From: an uncultured Saprospiraceae bacterium
Lineage (GTDB): Bacteria > Bacteroidota > Bacteroidia > Chitinophagales > Saprospiraceae
Length of the DNA: 8,464 nt
NCBI GenBank assembly: GCA_937952155.1
Contig: CALFYH010000091.1
Span: forward strand, 1 to 8,464
Reading direction: 5' to 3'
Shown here: positions 1 to 7,208 of the stretch, in pieces
Position numbering within the stretch: the stretch's first letter is position 1
Layout of the letters: every line of letters starts with the position of its first letter
The notes under the pieces: generated by a model
Seen by the model: only the letters and a program-made list of their open reading frames with translations
Database searches by the model: none
Told to the model about the DNA's origin: nothing
Made by a program: the position numbers and the translations under genes

Positions 1-1782
1 AAAATCCTTGTTGGCTTATTTTTACTTACTTGTCTGGTATATTCAAATACTTTAGGTCATGAATTTGTATTGGATGATCCGCTTTCGATTGACCTCAACA
101 AAAATGTTACATCAGGCATTTCAGGGATTTTCGATATAATTATTGGTGGTTATCGCGAAAACAACTTTGGCGGGCAATTATATAGACCTATTTCACTGAT
201 TCAGTTTGCTATCGAATGGCAGATATCGCCCAATAATCCATTCATTCACCATCTTTTCAATGTACTTTGGTATGCTATAACTGTTTGCCTTATTTTCATT
301 ACCGTTAGGAAGTGGATGCCAGAGAAATCCATTATTATTCCCGTCGTTATTGCTGCCATCTTTGCCATCCATCCGATACATACCGAAGTTGTCGCCAATA
401 TAAAATCACGTGATGAGATTATGTCTTTGTTTTTTATTGTTACATCAATGCTTGCTTGGTACAAATACATGACCAATGGAAAATCATCTTGGTTGGGAAC
501 CACATTGGGACTGTATTTTTTAGCACTGATGTCAAAAGAAACTGCAATCACGATGTTTCCTGTTTTTGGAATGATTGCCTATTGGATTTATCGGCAAAAC
601 GCAGTTGATTCCTTAAAAAAAGCTTGGGTTTTTATTATTCCCGTCATCTTGCTTTTTTTGATCAGATATATATTATTTAATGGACAAGATGCACCGATAG
701 TCTCTTATATGGACAATCCTATAGTCAATGCTGAGAATATTATTATCCGATTCGCAACCGCTTTTGTCATTTTATGGAAATATTTATCACTGCTGTTTGT
801 ACCTTATCCTTTATCTTCAGATTATAGTTATACCGTGATCCCTTTGGCAGGATTTGGCGATTTATCAGTTTGGTGGAGTATTCTAGTTCATCTGGCTTTG
901 TTGACTTATGCAATCCTAAAAACCAAGTCTAGAGATATAATTGCGCTATGTATTTGGTGTTACTTTTTTGCTATTTCCCTTTTCAGTCAAATACCGATTG
1001 TGATTGGAACTATGTTTGGCGAAAGGCTGATTTATATGGCTTCATTTTGGTGGATCATCGGGTTTATTTTAGCATTAGATCAGTTATTTACTACATATTT
1101 CAAGAGTGCTAACACTCGTGCTATGATTGGATTTTCTGTGATTGTCGGTAGTATCTTTTCAATTCTGACCTTTGTCCGCAACGAAGCTTGGAATGACAAT
1201 CTTACACTTTTTACCACCGATGCTGCCACATATCCTACAAGTGTCAGGCTCAATAACGGCGCTGCAGAGACGATGCTTAAAATGGCAATGCTACCAGAAA
1301 ATGAAGGTAAAAAAGATGCAATGATCGCAAAGTCCGAAGCATATTGCCAGCACATAATGAAGGTTAAGCCAGTTCCAACTGCATATCTCACTTTAGGCAA
1401 CATCAGATTACATCAAAAAAAGTATGAAGAAGCCATAAAGTATTATGATCAAGTCAATGACTTACAATCTATTGTCGATGCCAATAAAGCATTGGCTTAT
1501 CGCGAAATGGGTAGAAAAGCTGGAGAAACAGAGCATAACATAGAAAAATCACAAAACCTCCTAAATCAATCAATTAAGCTAAATGATAAAGATGCTGAAA
1601 CGTGGTTTTTACTTGGCGTAAGCTATGGTGTATCCGGAAATCATCAGATTGCTGGCGAAAAATTTGAAAAAGCATATAGTATAAATCCGACTCATGAGTA
1701 TGCCAAAAATATGCTTATGGCCTACCAAAATGCTGGTAATAATGAAAAAATAGCAGCTTACCAAAACTTGATTACAAAATAA
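1..1782 (+). CDS. TMTC-like (GT-C fold) membrane glycosyltransferase-type protein with C-terminal TPRs, 5'-partial
   Basis: The frame is open from the first base, so the gene starts outside the window; 593 residues are visible (residue 1 = bases 1-3). A hydrophobic segment at about residues 2-20 followed by a DD pair (25-26) fits the first membrane span and the acidic first outer loop of GT-C enzymes, so probably only a short cytoplasmic N-terminus is missing. Family-like motifs follow in order: YRPISL (about 61-66), HPIHTEVVANIKSRDE (124-139), MSKET (177-181), PLSSDYSY (about 270-277) and GERLIYMAS (340-348). About ten hydrophobic segments run to residue ~390. After RNEAW the protein becomes soluble, with TPR-like helices from about 460 to 593. 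In animals TMTC proteins are O-mannosyltransferases of the ER. The bacterial relatives are mostly uncharacterised, so glycosyl transfer from a lipid-linked sugar across the inner membrane is inference. The gene is convergent with the small gene downstream. The family assignment is fairly sure; the substrate is unknown. Confidence 0.8.
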   Translation, partial: KILVGLFLLTCLVYSNTLGHEFVLDDPLSIDLNKNVTSGISGIFDIIIGGYRENNFGGQLYRPISLIQFAIEWQISPNNPFIHHLFNVLWYAITVCLIFITVRKWMPEKSIIIPVVIAAIFAIHPIHTEVVANIKSRDEIMSLFFIVTSMLAWYKYMTNGKSSWLGTTLGLYFLALMSKETAITMFPVFGMIAYWIYRQNAVDSLKKAWVFIIPVILLFLIRYILFNGQDAPIVSYMDNPIVNAENIIIRFATAFVILWKYLSLLFVPYPLSSDYSYTVIPLAGFGDLSVWWSILVHLALLTYAILKTKSRDIIALCIWCYFFAISLFSQIPIVIGTMFGERLIYMASFWWIIGFILALDQLFTTYFKSANTRAMIGFSVIVGSIFSILTFVRNEAWNDNLTLFTTDAATYPTSVRLNNGAAETMLKMAMLPENEGKKDAMIAKSEAYCQHIMKVKPVPTAYLTLGNIRLHQKKYEEAIKYYDQVNDLQSIVDANKALAYREMGRKAGETEHNIEKSQNLLNQSIKLNDKDAETWFLLGVSYGVSGNHQIAGEKFEKAYSINPTHEYAKNMLMAYQNAGNNEKIAAYQNLITK

Positions 1783-1808
1783 GAGCTTGATCGGAGTTTA
1801 TAAACAAA

Positions 1809-1854
1809 AGCTGTCCGTTATGTTTCATGTCTCACAATATCATAACGAACAGCT
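1809..1854 (-). terminator. Hairpin terminator between convergent genes
   Basis: A 14-bp inverted repeat (1809-1822 with 1841-1854) encloses an 18-nt loop. The only imperfect pair is 1815/1848: C·A if read on plus, but a G·U wobble if read on minus. Only the minus reading is followed by a U-rich tail (TTTGTTT, bases 1808-1802), and it lies 5 nt past the TAG stop of the small minus-strand gene. It is therefore most likely that gene's terminator. It may also halt plus-strand transcripts from the TMTC-like gene, which ends 26 nt before the stem, but without a U-tract. Confidence 0.75.
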
Positions 1855-1859
1855 AAATT

Positions 1860-2114
1860 CTATCTAAGTTTGCGTCTGTCACGTCTCATCATCTTGCGCT
1901 CTCTAGGTGAGATTCTTCCATCGGCTGCTGCCATTTTGCGCATTTGTCTTTTATGAAATTTCTTTCCTTTATGACAGTTTTTGCGTTTACCATCCTGATA
2001 TGCACGCTCATGTGTGTCATTCCTTTTATCAAGTGCCCGCTCGCCATGTTGTGCATAAATGCCTGATATTGATACGATAAATATCAGAACTGAGAGAGAA
2101 ATTAACTTTTTCAT
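1860..2114 (-). CDS. Small, highly basic secreted protein (84 aa)
   Basis: I do not recognise a named family. The product starts with a clear Sec signal peptide: MKKL, a hydrophobic stretch to about residue 19, and a probable cut after IYA at residue 21. The predicted mature part is 63 residues with 24 Lys/Arg, 4 His and 8 acidic residues, so it carries a strong positive charge. It has one cysteine (47). Residues 64-73 (ADGRISPRER) resemble the 'DG-[KR]-[IV]-[ST]-P-x-E' element seen in other small bacterial proteins, and the tail is almost pure Arg/Lys (RRDRRKLR). Such a protein could bind polyanions such as LPS, nucleic acid or anionic polysaccharide, but this is inference from charge. It is a stand-alone gene, divergent from the lipoprotein operon and followed by its own hairpin. 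The signal peptide and terminator together make it a convincing gene despite its size. No Shine-Dalgarno is visible; the bases before ATG are A/T-rich, as is common in Bacteroidota. Confidence 0.8.
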   Translation of the reverse strand: MKKLISLSVLIFIVSISGIYAQHGERALDKRNDTHERAYQDGKRKNCHKGKKFHKRQMRKMAAADGRISPRERKMMRRDRRKLR

Positions 2115-2194
2115 TTTGATACTAATTTAGTTGTTAAGAAATATTTGATAGTAAGACCAAGAGATTGACTAAATGTAAAATCGGGAAGTGACGG

Positions 2195-2212
2195 TTTAAC
2201 GATATTTTAACG
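2195..2212. repeat. Two TTTAACG direct repeats, 11 bp apart, in the divergent region
   Basis: TTTAACG occurs at 2195-2201 and again at 2206-2212, an 11-bp start-to-start spacing, close to one helical turn. The pair lies between the divergent starts at 2114 and 2341, upstream of the promoter candidate at 2235. It could be an operator for a regulator binding one DNA face. The words are short and AT-rich, so chance is a real alternative. Confidence 0.3.
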
Positions 2213-2234
2213 CAGTAAATAGTAATTATTCAAT

Positions 2235-2265
2235 TTTGACATAAAAAAGACAATTGAAAATTTTG
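2235..2265 (+). promoter_or_regulatory. Candidate Bacteroidota-type promoter for the lipoprotein operon
   Basis: TTTG at 2235-2238, a 19-nt spacer, then AAATTTTG at 2258-2265 fits the Bacteroidota housekeeping pattern TTTG-N(about 19)-TAnnTTTG with one mismatch (first T of the -7 box). Transcription would start near 2270, giving a leader of about 70 nt before the ATG at 2341. A weaker alternative is TTGTG at 2288-2292 with TACATTTT at 2311-2318 (18-nt spacer). Both support a translation start at 2341 or later rather than at the in-frame TTG at 2254, which would lie within the first promoter. Confidence 0.4.
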
Positions 2266-2340
2266 AAGTATATTAAAATAACCTACCTTGTGCCAAATTT
2301 ACTTTTAGAGTACATTTTATTTGATCACAATCTATCATCT

Positions 2341-3870
2341 ATGCGGCTTGCCCAAATAATGAAAACTATACTTCCGGTGATGGCTTTGTTCTATTTTTCT
2401 TGTGTTGACATAGACCAAGAAACAGATTTTGGCTTGAGTGACCAAGAATATGATGTAGCACTTCCGCTCGTCAATTCAAAAATAACCATAGGTAGAATAG
2501 CAGAAGAATCTACGAGTAACACAGGTATAAAAATCGATCCAGATGGCAAAATTTCAGTATTATATTTTGGTGAAGTTTTGAGAAAAAATTCTGCGGCCAT
2601 TTTTCCGCCTTTTCCTGGTATCATTCCCTATCCTATCGCGGATACCCTTTCCAATGTAAACCTTCTTCCCGGAGAAAAATATTTTGTAAAAAAGGCCACT
2701 TTCAAAGATACAAAGATCTGGTTTGCAGGTGAAAATAATCTTGCTCAGGATATCAATGTCACAATGAGAATCTTAGAATTAGCTAAGGATGGCAAGAGAT
2801 TTGAGAAAAAGTTTACAATAAAATATGACAATACAACACCAGTAAAATTCCAAACTGAAGAAATTCCTATAGACGGATGGACCATCACAACAGGATCTAA
2901 TTCTATGACGTTCCAATATGAAGCCGATACAGCAGATGGTACTCGTGTGAAGCTTGATCAGGTTTTTATGTACTTTGACCTAATAAAATTCTCTTATGCC
3001 GAAGGATATCTTGGCTACCACGAATTCCCTATAGACGGCGACATTATCGATGTCAGTTTGTTTGACAAGTGGCTTAATGGAAGTTTTGATTTCGAAAATC
3101 CAAAAATAACCTTGAGTGTAGATAATGCATTTGGTATTCCGGTAAGGTCTAAAGTAAACAAAATGGAACTCACTTCCATAACTGGTAAGACCGTAAGTTT
3201 ACAAAGTCCGTTTGTGACATCGGGTATAGACTTTGAATATCCTGGCTTTAACGAAATTGGAAAAATTAAAACAACCTACTTTGATTTCAATCGAGACAAT
3301 TCCAATATCAGAGAGATTTTTAACGAAAAAACCAAAACTATTTCTTACAATATCTCGGCATTGGTAAATCCTGCTCGGGACACTTCTATACAAGGTTTCA
3401 TTACAGGAGATAGCTATTTCGTAGTAAATGTAGCAGCGGAAATCCCATTGCACGGATCTGTAAATCAATTGGTTGTAACAGATACATTAGATATTGATTT
3501 CGGTTCATTGGATCAGGTTTCTTCAGCAGAATTTAAAGCTATAACATCAAATGATTTCCCAGCCGACATTAGAGTTCAAGCATACTTTATAGATAATCAA
3601 GGCAACCGTGTTGAGCAATTATTTGATAATGAAGGTATTGTATTGAATGCTGCAACTTTAAAATCAAATGGCAAAACGAATCCAGGAGTTGAGAAAATTG
3701 ATTTTATCAAATTTGATAAGACAAGAATCACCAATGTTCTTAATTCAAAAAAGATGGTTGTTTTTGGGTATATCAATACGACTGACAGTGACCAGAAAAG
3801 GTCTTTGTGGATATATGACACCTATGGAATTGGGTTGAAATTGGGTGCTATACTTAAAGTGAAAAAGTGA
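2341..3870 (+). CDS. Large beta-rich Bacteroidota lipoprotein of unknown function (509 aa)
   Basis: I recognise the general architecture (a lipoprotein with an early 'ALPLVNSKITIGRI' segment, then long beta-rich stretches) from uncharacterised Bacteroidota proteins, but cannot name a function. From ATG 2341 the signal peptide reads MRLAQIMK, a hydrophobic core, then YFSC with the lipid-carrying cysteine at residue 21. ATG 2359 would leave a signal of only 14 residues, and the in-frame TTG at 2254 would give an overlong 49-residue leader, so 2341 is preferred; no Shine-Dalgarno marks any of them. The mature protein has no transmembrane helix and many alternating hydrophobic/polar strands, and ends in ILKVKK. 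It should sit in the outer membrane, facing the periplasm or the surface; I cannot tell which. Its stop overlaps the start of the next gene (TGATG), so it is probably translationally coupled to, and may work with, the outer-membrane protein encoded there. Confidence 0.8.
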   Translation: MRLAQIMKTILPVMALFYFSCVDIDQETDFGLSDQEYDVALPLVNSKITIGRIAEESTSNTGIKIDPDGKISVLYFGEVLRKNSAAIFPPFPGIIPYPIADTLSNVNLLPGEKYFVKKATFKDTKIWFAGENNLAQDINVTMRILELAKDGKRFEKKFTIKYDNTTPVKFQTEEIPIDGWTITTGSNSMTFQYEADTADGTRVKLDQVFMYFDLIKFSYAEGYLGYHEFPIDGDIIDVSLFDKWLNGSFDFENPKITLSVDNAFGIPVRSKVNKMELTSITGKTVSLQSPFVTSGIDFEYPGFNEIGKIKTTYFDFNRDNSNIREIFNEKTKTISYNISALVNPARDTSIQGFITGDSYFVVNVAAEIPLHGSVNQLVVTDTLDIDFGSLDQVSSAEFKAITSNDFPADIRVQAYFIDNQGNRVEQLFDNEGIVLNAATLKSNGKTNPGVEKIDFIKFDKTRITNVLNSKKMVVFGYINTTDSDQKRSLWIYDTYGIGLKLGAILKVKK

Positions 3871-5168
3871 TGGAGAAGCATTTGGTTTTTTTGATGATGA
3901 TTTGGATGACTTGCAAAGTTAGTACTCTGTATAGTCAGGATATTTCAAGTCTGCATCTACAAGGTACTATGCCTGGGACTTTGTTAAATCCGGCCATGCC
4001 ACTCTATAAAAAAATTAATATCTCGCTCGGTAGTTTTGCTGTTGCTGGCGGCACCAACGGGCCATCCGTAAATGAAATGACAAGCAAAAATCAGGATGGC
4101 AAGCGATACTTGGACATTGACAAATTAAATGCAAATCTTGACGAAAGTCATGATATCTATGCTACTTCAAATATCAGGACCATAGATGCGGCTGTAAAAA
4201 TAGGCAGCTTTGTACTCATGGGTGGACATGGATTTCGGGCTGATGCCAATCTGCGATACACGGCTGATCTTGTCAATCTTGCCTCATATGGCAATGCACC
4301 ATACATTGGAAAAACTTTGGAATTGGGCCCAGTAGCTGATGTGATGGCATACAATGAGCTCTACCTCGGTGCACAAAAAACATCTGGTCGATTTACTATT
4401 GGATTGAAAGCCAAACTTTTGTATGGGATTTCGAATATAAGTACCGAATCTTCAGATGTAAAATTTACCACATCTGACGAATATTATCAACTCCAGTTTA
4501 AAAACAATTATATCCTGCGCAGTTCGGGGCTATTGCGATACAATGGAATCGACAGTATTACGATAGATCAGTCTTATATTTCATTCGATAATTTGTTTTA
4601 CAATAATCGGGGATTGGCTGTCGATCTAGGTGTTGCATTTCAAGTAAATAAAAATTTCTTAATCTCCGCCAGTGCTTTGGATCTGGGCAGTATCAAATGG
4701 GATTTTTTTCCACGCAAATATTCCAGTATAGGTACGTTTTCATTTGAAGGTGTAGATTTGGTGGATTATATTGTAGATAGTACCTTGTCGGTAAAAGATA
4801 CTTTATTAGATCTAATTAAAGTCAAATCTGAAATTGAAACGTATTCAACAACATTAAACAATACTTTTACGCTCGGTGGCCGATACACAAAAGATAATTG
4901 GAATTTTAATTTGCTGTATATGATGCGAAATCAATATGGAATCAGAAATCATGCGTTATCGGTATCAGTATTGAGAAAAATCTGGGTATTTGATTTAGGT
5001 ATTCAATACAGATTGGCTAAAAATGATTATTCGGCTATCGGATTTTATACAAAATTGAATCTAGGGCCATTTGCAGCCTACATCGGGGCCGATAATGTAG
5101 TCGGTATGTTCAAACCGCTTGATTCGAAAAGTGCATCTGTCAGATTTGGTTCATTACTACAATTTTAA
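3870..5168 (+). CDS. DUF5723-like outer-membrane beta-barrel protein (432 aa)
   Basis: The ATG at 3870 shares its A with the TGA stop of the preceding gene. An in-frame GTG directly before it is the less likely start. The N-terminus is a signal peptide with a probable cut near LYS/QD (residues 20-24). The mature start LHLQGTMPGTLLNPA (28-42), with its NPA motif, is typical of DUF5723 and of PorV/FadL-like Bacteroidota outer-membrane proteins, as are GLAVDLG (248-254) and SASALDLGSIKW (266-277). The rest consists of amphipathic strands with aromatic girdle residues, ending in phenylalanine (LLQF) as many barrels do. The length fits the family. The function is unknown: a channel, a scaffold or a surface-protein partner are all possible. 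It is embedded between two lipoprotein genes, suggesting one envelope complex. The family call is from pattern memory, not a search. Confidence 0.78.
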   Translation: MEKHLVFLMMIWMTCKVSTLYSQDISSLHLQGTMPGTLLNPAMPLYKKINISLGSFAVAGGTNGPSVNEMTSKNQDGKRYLDIDKLNANLDESHDIYATSNIRTIDAAVKIGSFVLMGGHGFRADANLRYTADLVNLASYGNAPYIGKTLELGPVADVMAYNELYLGAQKTSGRFTIGLKAKLLYGISNISTESSDVKFTTSDEYYQLQFKNNYILRSSGLLRYNGIDSITIDQSYISFDNLFYNNRGLAVDLGVAFQVNKNFLISASALDLGSIKWDFFPRKYSSIGTFSFEGVDLVDYIVDSTLSVKDTLLDLIKVKSEIETYSTTLNNTFTLGGRYTKDNWNFNLLYMMRNQYGIRNHALSVSVLRKIWVFDLGIQYRLAKNDYSAIGFYTKLNLGPFAAYIGADNVVGMFKPLDSKSASVRFGSLLQF

Positions 5169-5173
5169 ATAAA

Positions 5174-5181
5174 AGGAAGAG
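5174..5181 (+). promoter_or_regulatory. Purine-rich ribosome binding site (AGGAAGAG)
   Basis: AGGAAGAG lies directly before ATG 5182, with GGA only 4 nt from the start codon, which is a short spacing. It stands out because the other starts in this window lack a recognisable Shine-Dalgarno. It supports the chosen start of the TPR lipoprotein and suggests independent initiation rather than coupling. Confidence 0.5.
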
Positions 5182-6204
5182 ATGAAGAAAGTCGATAAAC
5201 ATATTTTCAAAAAAATTTTCATACTGAGTTTTATAATAGTAAGCTTCATGGCTTGCAAAAATGAAACATCGGTTAAATCCACCTCAAGTGGAGATCCTGA
5301 ATTGGATGCTTTAACGGCTAGCATAGCAAATGACCCTAAAAATGCATCTTTATATTATCAACGTGGGCAAAAATATTACGATAAAGCCACATACGACAAG
5401 GCGATCTTAGATGTGACACATGCATTATCTATAGATTCGCTCAATCCAGATTATTATCATTTGCTATCCGATGCATATCTAGATTATTATAATAGCAAAG
5501 AAGCACTAGCAGCCATGCATAAGGTATTGTCTCTGTATCCCGAAAGAATACCATCGCTTCTAAAATTAGCCGAACTCAAATTTATTCTCGAAGATTACGA
5601 TGGCTCTATACTTACCATAAATGAGATTGTGAGATTGGATCCACAAAATGCCGAAGGATTTTTTATGTTGGGTATGAATTTCAAAGCACTCAATGACAAA
5701 GAAAGGGCATTAAATTCCTTCCAGACTGCAGTGGAAATGAATAGCAACTTGACAGATGCGTGGATTATCCTCGGCGAAATGCATGAAGAAAAGAAAGACC
5801 CAAAGGCCTTGAAATATTATGAAAGTGCAGTATTGAGCAATCCAAACTCGATGGAAGCAATTCACGCTAAGGCATTTTACTTGCAAAATCATGGTGGCGT
5901 AAACCAAGCAAAAGACTTGTACAGAAAAATAATAATCACAGACAAAAATTATTCAGATGCTTATCTAAACCTTGGCTTATTGTATATGTCAGAAGATTCT
6001 ACCGATAAGGCATTTGAACAGTTTAATATTTTGGCCGGTGTAAATCCTACCAATTATATGGGATTTTACATGCGCGGAGTAGCCAATGAAAAAAAAGGGA
6101 ACAAAGAAGCAGCACTTAAAGATTACCAATCAGCTTATAATTTAAACAGTCAGGATAAAAAGGTGCAAGACGCACTTTTCGCTTTAAAAAACCAAATTAA
6201 TTAA
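5182..6204 (+). CDS. TPR lipoprotein with eight tandem repeats (340 aa)
   Basis: A basic N-terminus (MKKVDKHIFKK) and hydrophobic core lead to the lipobox FMAC, with the lipidated cysteine at residue 25. A short polar linker (26-53) precedes eight nearly contiguous 34-residue TPRs: about 54-87, 88-121, 122-155, 156-189, 190-222 (one residue short), 223-256, 257-290 and 291-324. Typical TPR signature positions are visible, for example YYDKATYDKAI, LGMNFKALNDKERAL and LGLLYMSEDSTDKAF. The repeats fill nearly the whole mature protein, so there is no catalytic domain; it should act as a protein-binding scaffold anchored to the outer membrane on the periplasmic side, as BamD- and PilF-type TPR lipoproteins do. 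It starts 13 nt after the barrel gene, making that protein or the preceding lipoprotein the natural partner. The client is inference; the TPR and lipoprotein calls are firm. Confidence 0.88.
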   Translation: MKKVDKHIFKKIFILSFIIVSFMACKNETSVKSTSSGDPELDALTASIANDPKNASLYYQRGQKYYDKATYDKAILDVTHALSIDSLNPDYYHLLSDAYLDYYNSKEALAAMHKVLSLYPERIPSLLKLAELKFILEDYDGSILTINEIVRLDPQNAEGFFMLGMNFKALNDKERALNSFQTAVEMNSNLTDAWIILGEMHEEKKDPKALKYYESAVLSNPNSMEAIHAKAFYLQNHGGVNQAKDLYRKIIITDKNYSDAYLNLGLLYMSEDSTDKAFEQFNILAGVNPTNYMGFYMRGVANEKKGNKEAALKDYQSAYNLNSQDKKVQDALFALKNQIN

Positions 6205-6223
6205 TTCAAAATTTTTTCTTAAA

Positions 6224-7096
6224 ATGAGTAATTTTTCTAAAGTTATCGCAGGCGTCATCAGATGGGGAAGTTGGGGCTCCAAACTTTCGTCATCAAAAAT
6301 GGCTTCGATGATCAACTCATGTGTAGAACATGGTGTTACCACATTTGATCACGCTGACATCTATGGAAATTATACTACAGAACGTGAGTTCGGTGATGCC
6401 CTGATCCTCAGTGGCGTACCCAGAGATCAGGTTCAGCTCATTACAAAATGTGGTATTATCAAGCCATGTGCCGAAAAGCCAGGTTTCCAGATATCACATT
6501 ACAATACATCAAAAAGACACATTCTCGAGTCTGTAGATCAGTCATTAGAAAATCTGAATACAGAATATATTGATGTGTTGATGATCAATCGACCTAGTCC
6601 ACTTATGAATTATGCCGAGATCGGTGAAGCATTCCACATGCTGAAAGAATCTGGCAAAGTACGTGAATTCGGAGTTGTAAATTTTTCACCGGATCAGATC
6701 CGTGCTTTATCCAGATTTTATCCTATTTCTTCGCACCAAGCAGAGGTTTCCTTTACCCATCTAGGACCATTGATGGATGGTACAATTGATACCTGTATGG
6801 CCCACGATATGGTACCTATGTCTTGGTCTCCGCTAGGTGGTAGCTCTATTTATACCAATACAAAAGCCGGTAAAAAATTAGAAGCTAAATTGCAAAAACA
6901 TGCAGATAAATATGGATGGACGCTTTCTGAAATGGCATTATTGTTTTTGATGCATCACCCAGCTGGTATTTTACCAGTTGTCAATTATGCAAAAGTGGAC
7001 AAAATCAAAGAAACGGTGGATCTGTTGGATGTCGTTTTAACCAACGAACAGTGGTTTGAGATTTTGATAACTGTACAAGGTTACGAAATGCCTTAA
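6224..7096 (+). CDS. YdhF-like aldo/keto reductase with His-to-Asn catalytic substitution (290 aa)
   Basis: The length and motif order match the YdhF-type aldo/keto reductases, NAD(P)H-dependent cytoplasmic TIM-barrel enzymes that reduce carbonyls. Visible motifs are TTFDHADIYG (Asp42, Tyr47), ITKCGI (Lys75), INRPSPLM (residues 121-128), FGVVNFSP (149-156), HQAE (171-174) and WSPLGG (201-206); the C-terminus GYEMP resembles YdhF's GYDVP. The catalytic tetrad is Asp-Tyr-Lys-His in most members. Here the His of the usual IHRPDPLM is Asn122 (codon AAT). The GVSNF serine is Val152, and the region usually PIIGSGKIERV reads PVVNYAKVDKI (251-261), changing the cofactor-phosphate loop. The fold should be intact, but activity and cofactor choice may be altered. 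The gene follows the TPR gene after a 19-nt A/T-rich spacer with no Shine-Dalgarno and no signal peptide, so it is the only cytoplasmic product of the run. The physiological substrate is unknown. Confidence 0.9.
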   Translation: MSNFSKVIAGVIRWGSWGSKLSSSKMASMINSCVEHGVTTFDHADIYGNYTTEREFGDALILSGVPRDQVQLITKCGIIKPCAEKPGFQISHYNTSKRHILESVDQSLENLNTEYIDVLMINRPSPLMNYAEIGEAFHMLKESGKVREFGVVNFSPDQIRALSRFYPISSHQAEVSFTHLGPLMDGTIDTCMAHDMVPMSWSPLGGSSIYTNTKAGKKLEAKLQKHADKYGWTLSEMALLFLMHHPAGILPVVNYAKVDKIKETVDLLDVVLTNEQWFEILITVQGYEMP

Positions 7097-7119
7097 TACA
7101 TTACCAATCAACAAAATAT

Positions 7120-7155
7120 AAAAGCTGTCAACCTTTACGATTGACAGCTTTTTTT
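7120..7155 (+). terminator. Intrinsic terminator closing the operon, likely bidirectional
   Basis: A perfect 12-bp stem (7120-7131 with 7141-7152) and 9-nt loop run into seven T (7149-7155), 24 nt after the reductase stop. Read on minus, the same stem is followed by TATTTTGTTG, so it can also end the convergent gene whose stop is at 7209. Its stem base AAAAGCTGTC is shared with the hairpin at 1806-1815. Confidence 0.9.
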
Positions 7156-7170
7156 AACCATTTTTGATAA
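7154..7170. repeat. 17-bp direct repeat, copy 1 (intergenic)
   Basis: TTAACCATTTTTGATAA is identical to bases 7712-7728. This copy lies just after the terminator, in the 3' flank of the convergent minus-strand gene; the other lies inside that gene, where it encodes part of YQKWLS. It may be a small duplicated remnant or chance. Confidence 0.5.
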
Positions 7171-7208
7171 GAAACTTAACCTCTAGGATTTTCTTCAAAT
7201 TAAACGTA

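Noticed and set aside
2115..2253. Promoter for the small minus-strand gene
   Set aside because: Partial -7 boxes such as TACATTTA can be found on the minus strand, but none has a TTTG element at the right distance, so no site is called.
2254..2340. In-frame N-terminal extension of the large lipoprotein from a TTG codon
   Set aside because: It would place the lipobox cysteine at residue 50, far too deep for a lipoprotein signal, and the TTG falls in the promoter candidate.
2341..6204. D(S/T)(A/I/L/V/M/T) O-glycosylation motifs in the three envelope proteins (e.g. DTL, DSI, DST)
   Set aside because: A few matches to so short a motif are expected by chance in proteins of this size, and nothing ties them to the TMTC-like gene.
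6205..6223. A/T-rich spacer with a T-run before the reductase, as a possible terminator
   Set aside because: There is no GC-containing stem before the T-run, so the reductase is more likely co-transcribed with the preceding genes.
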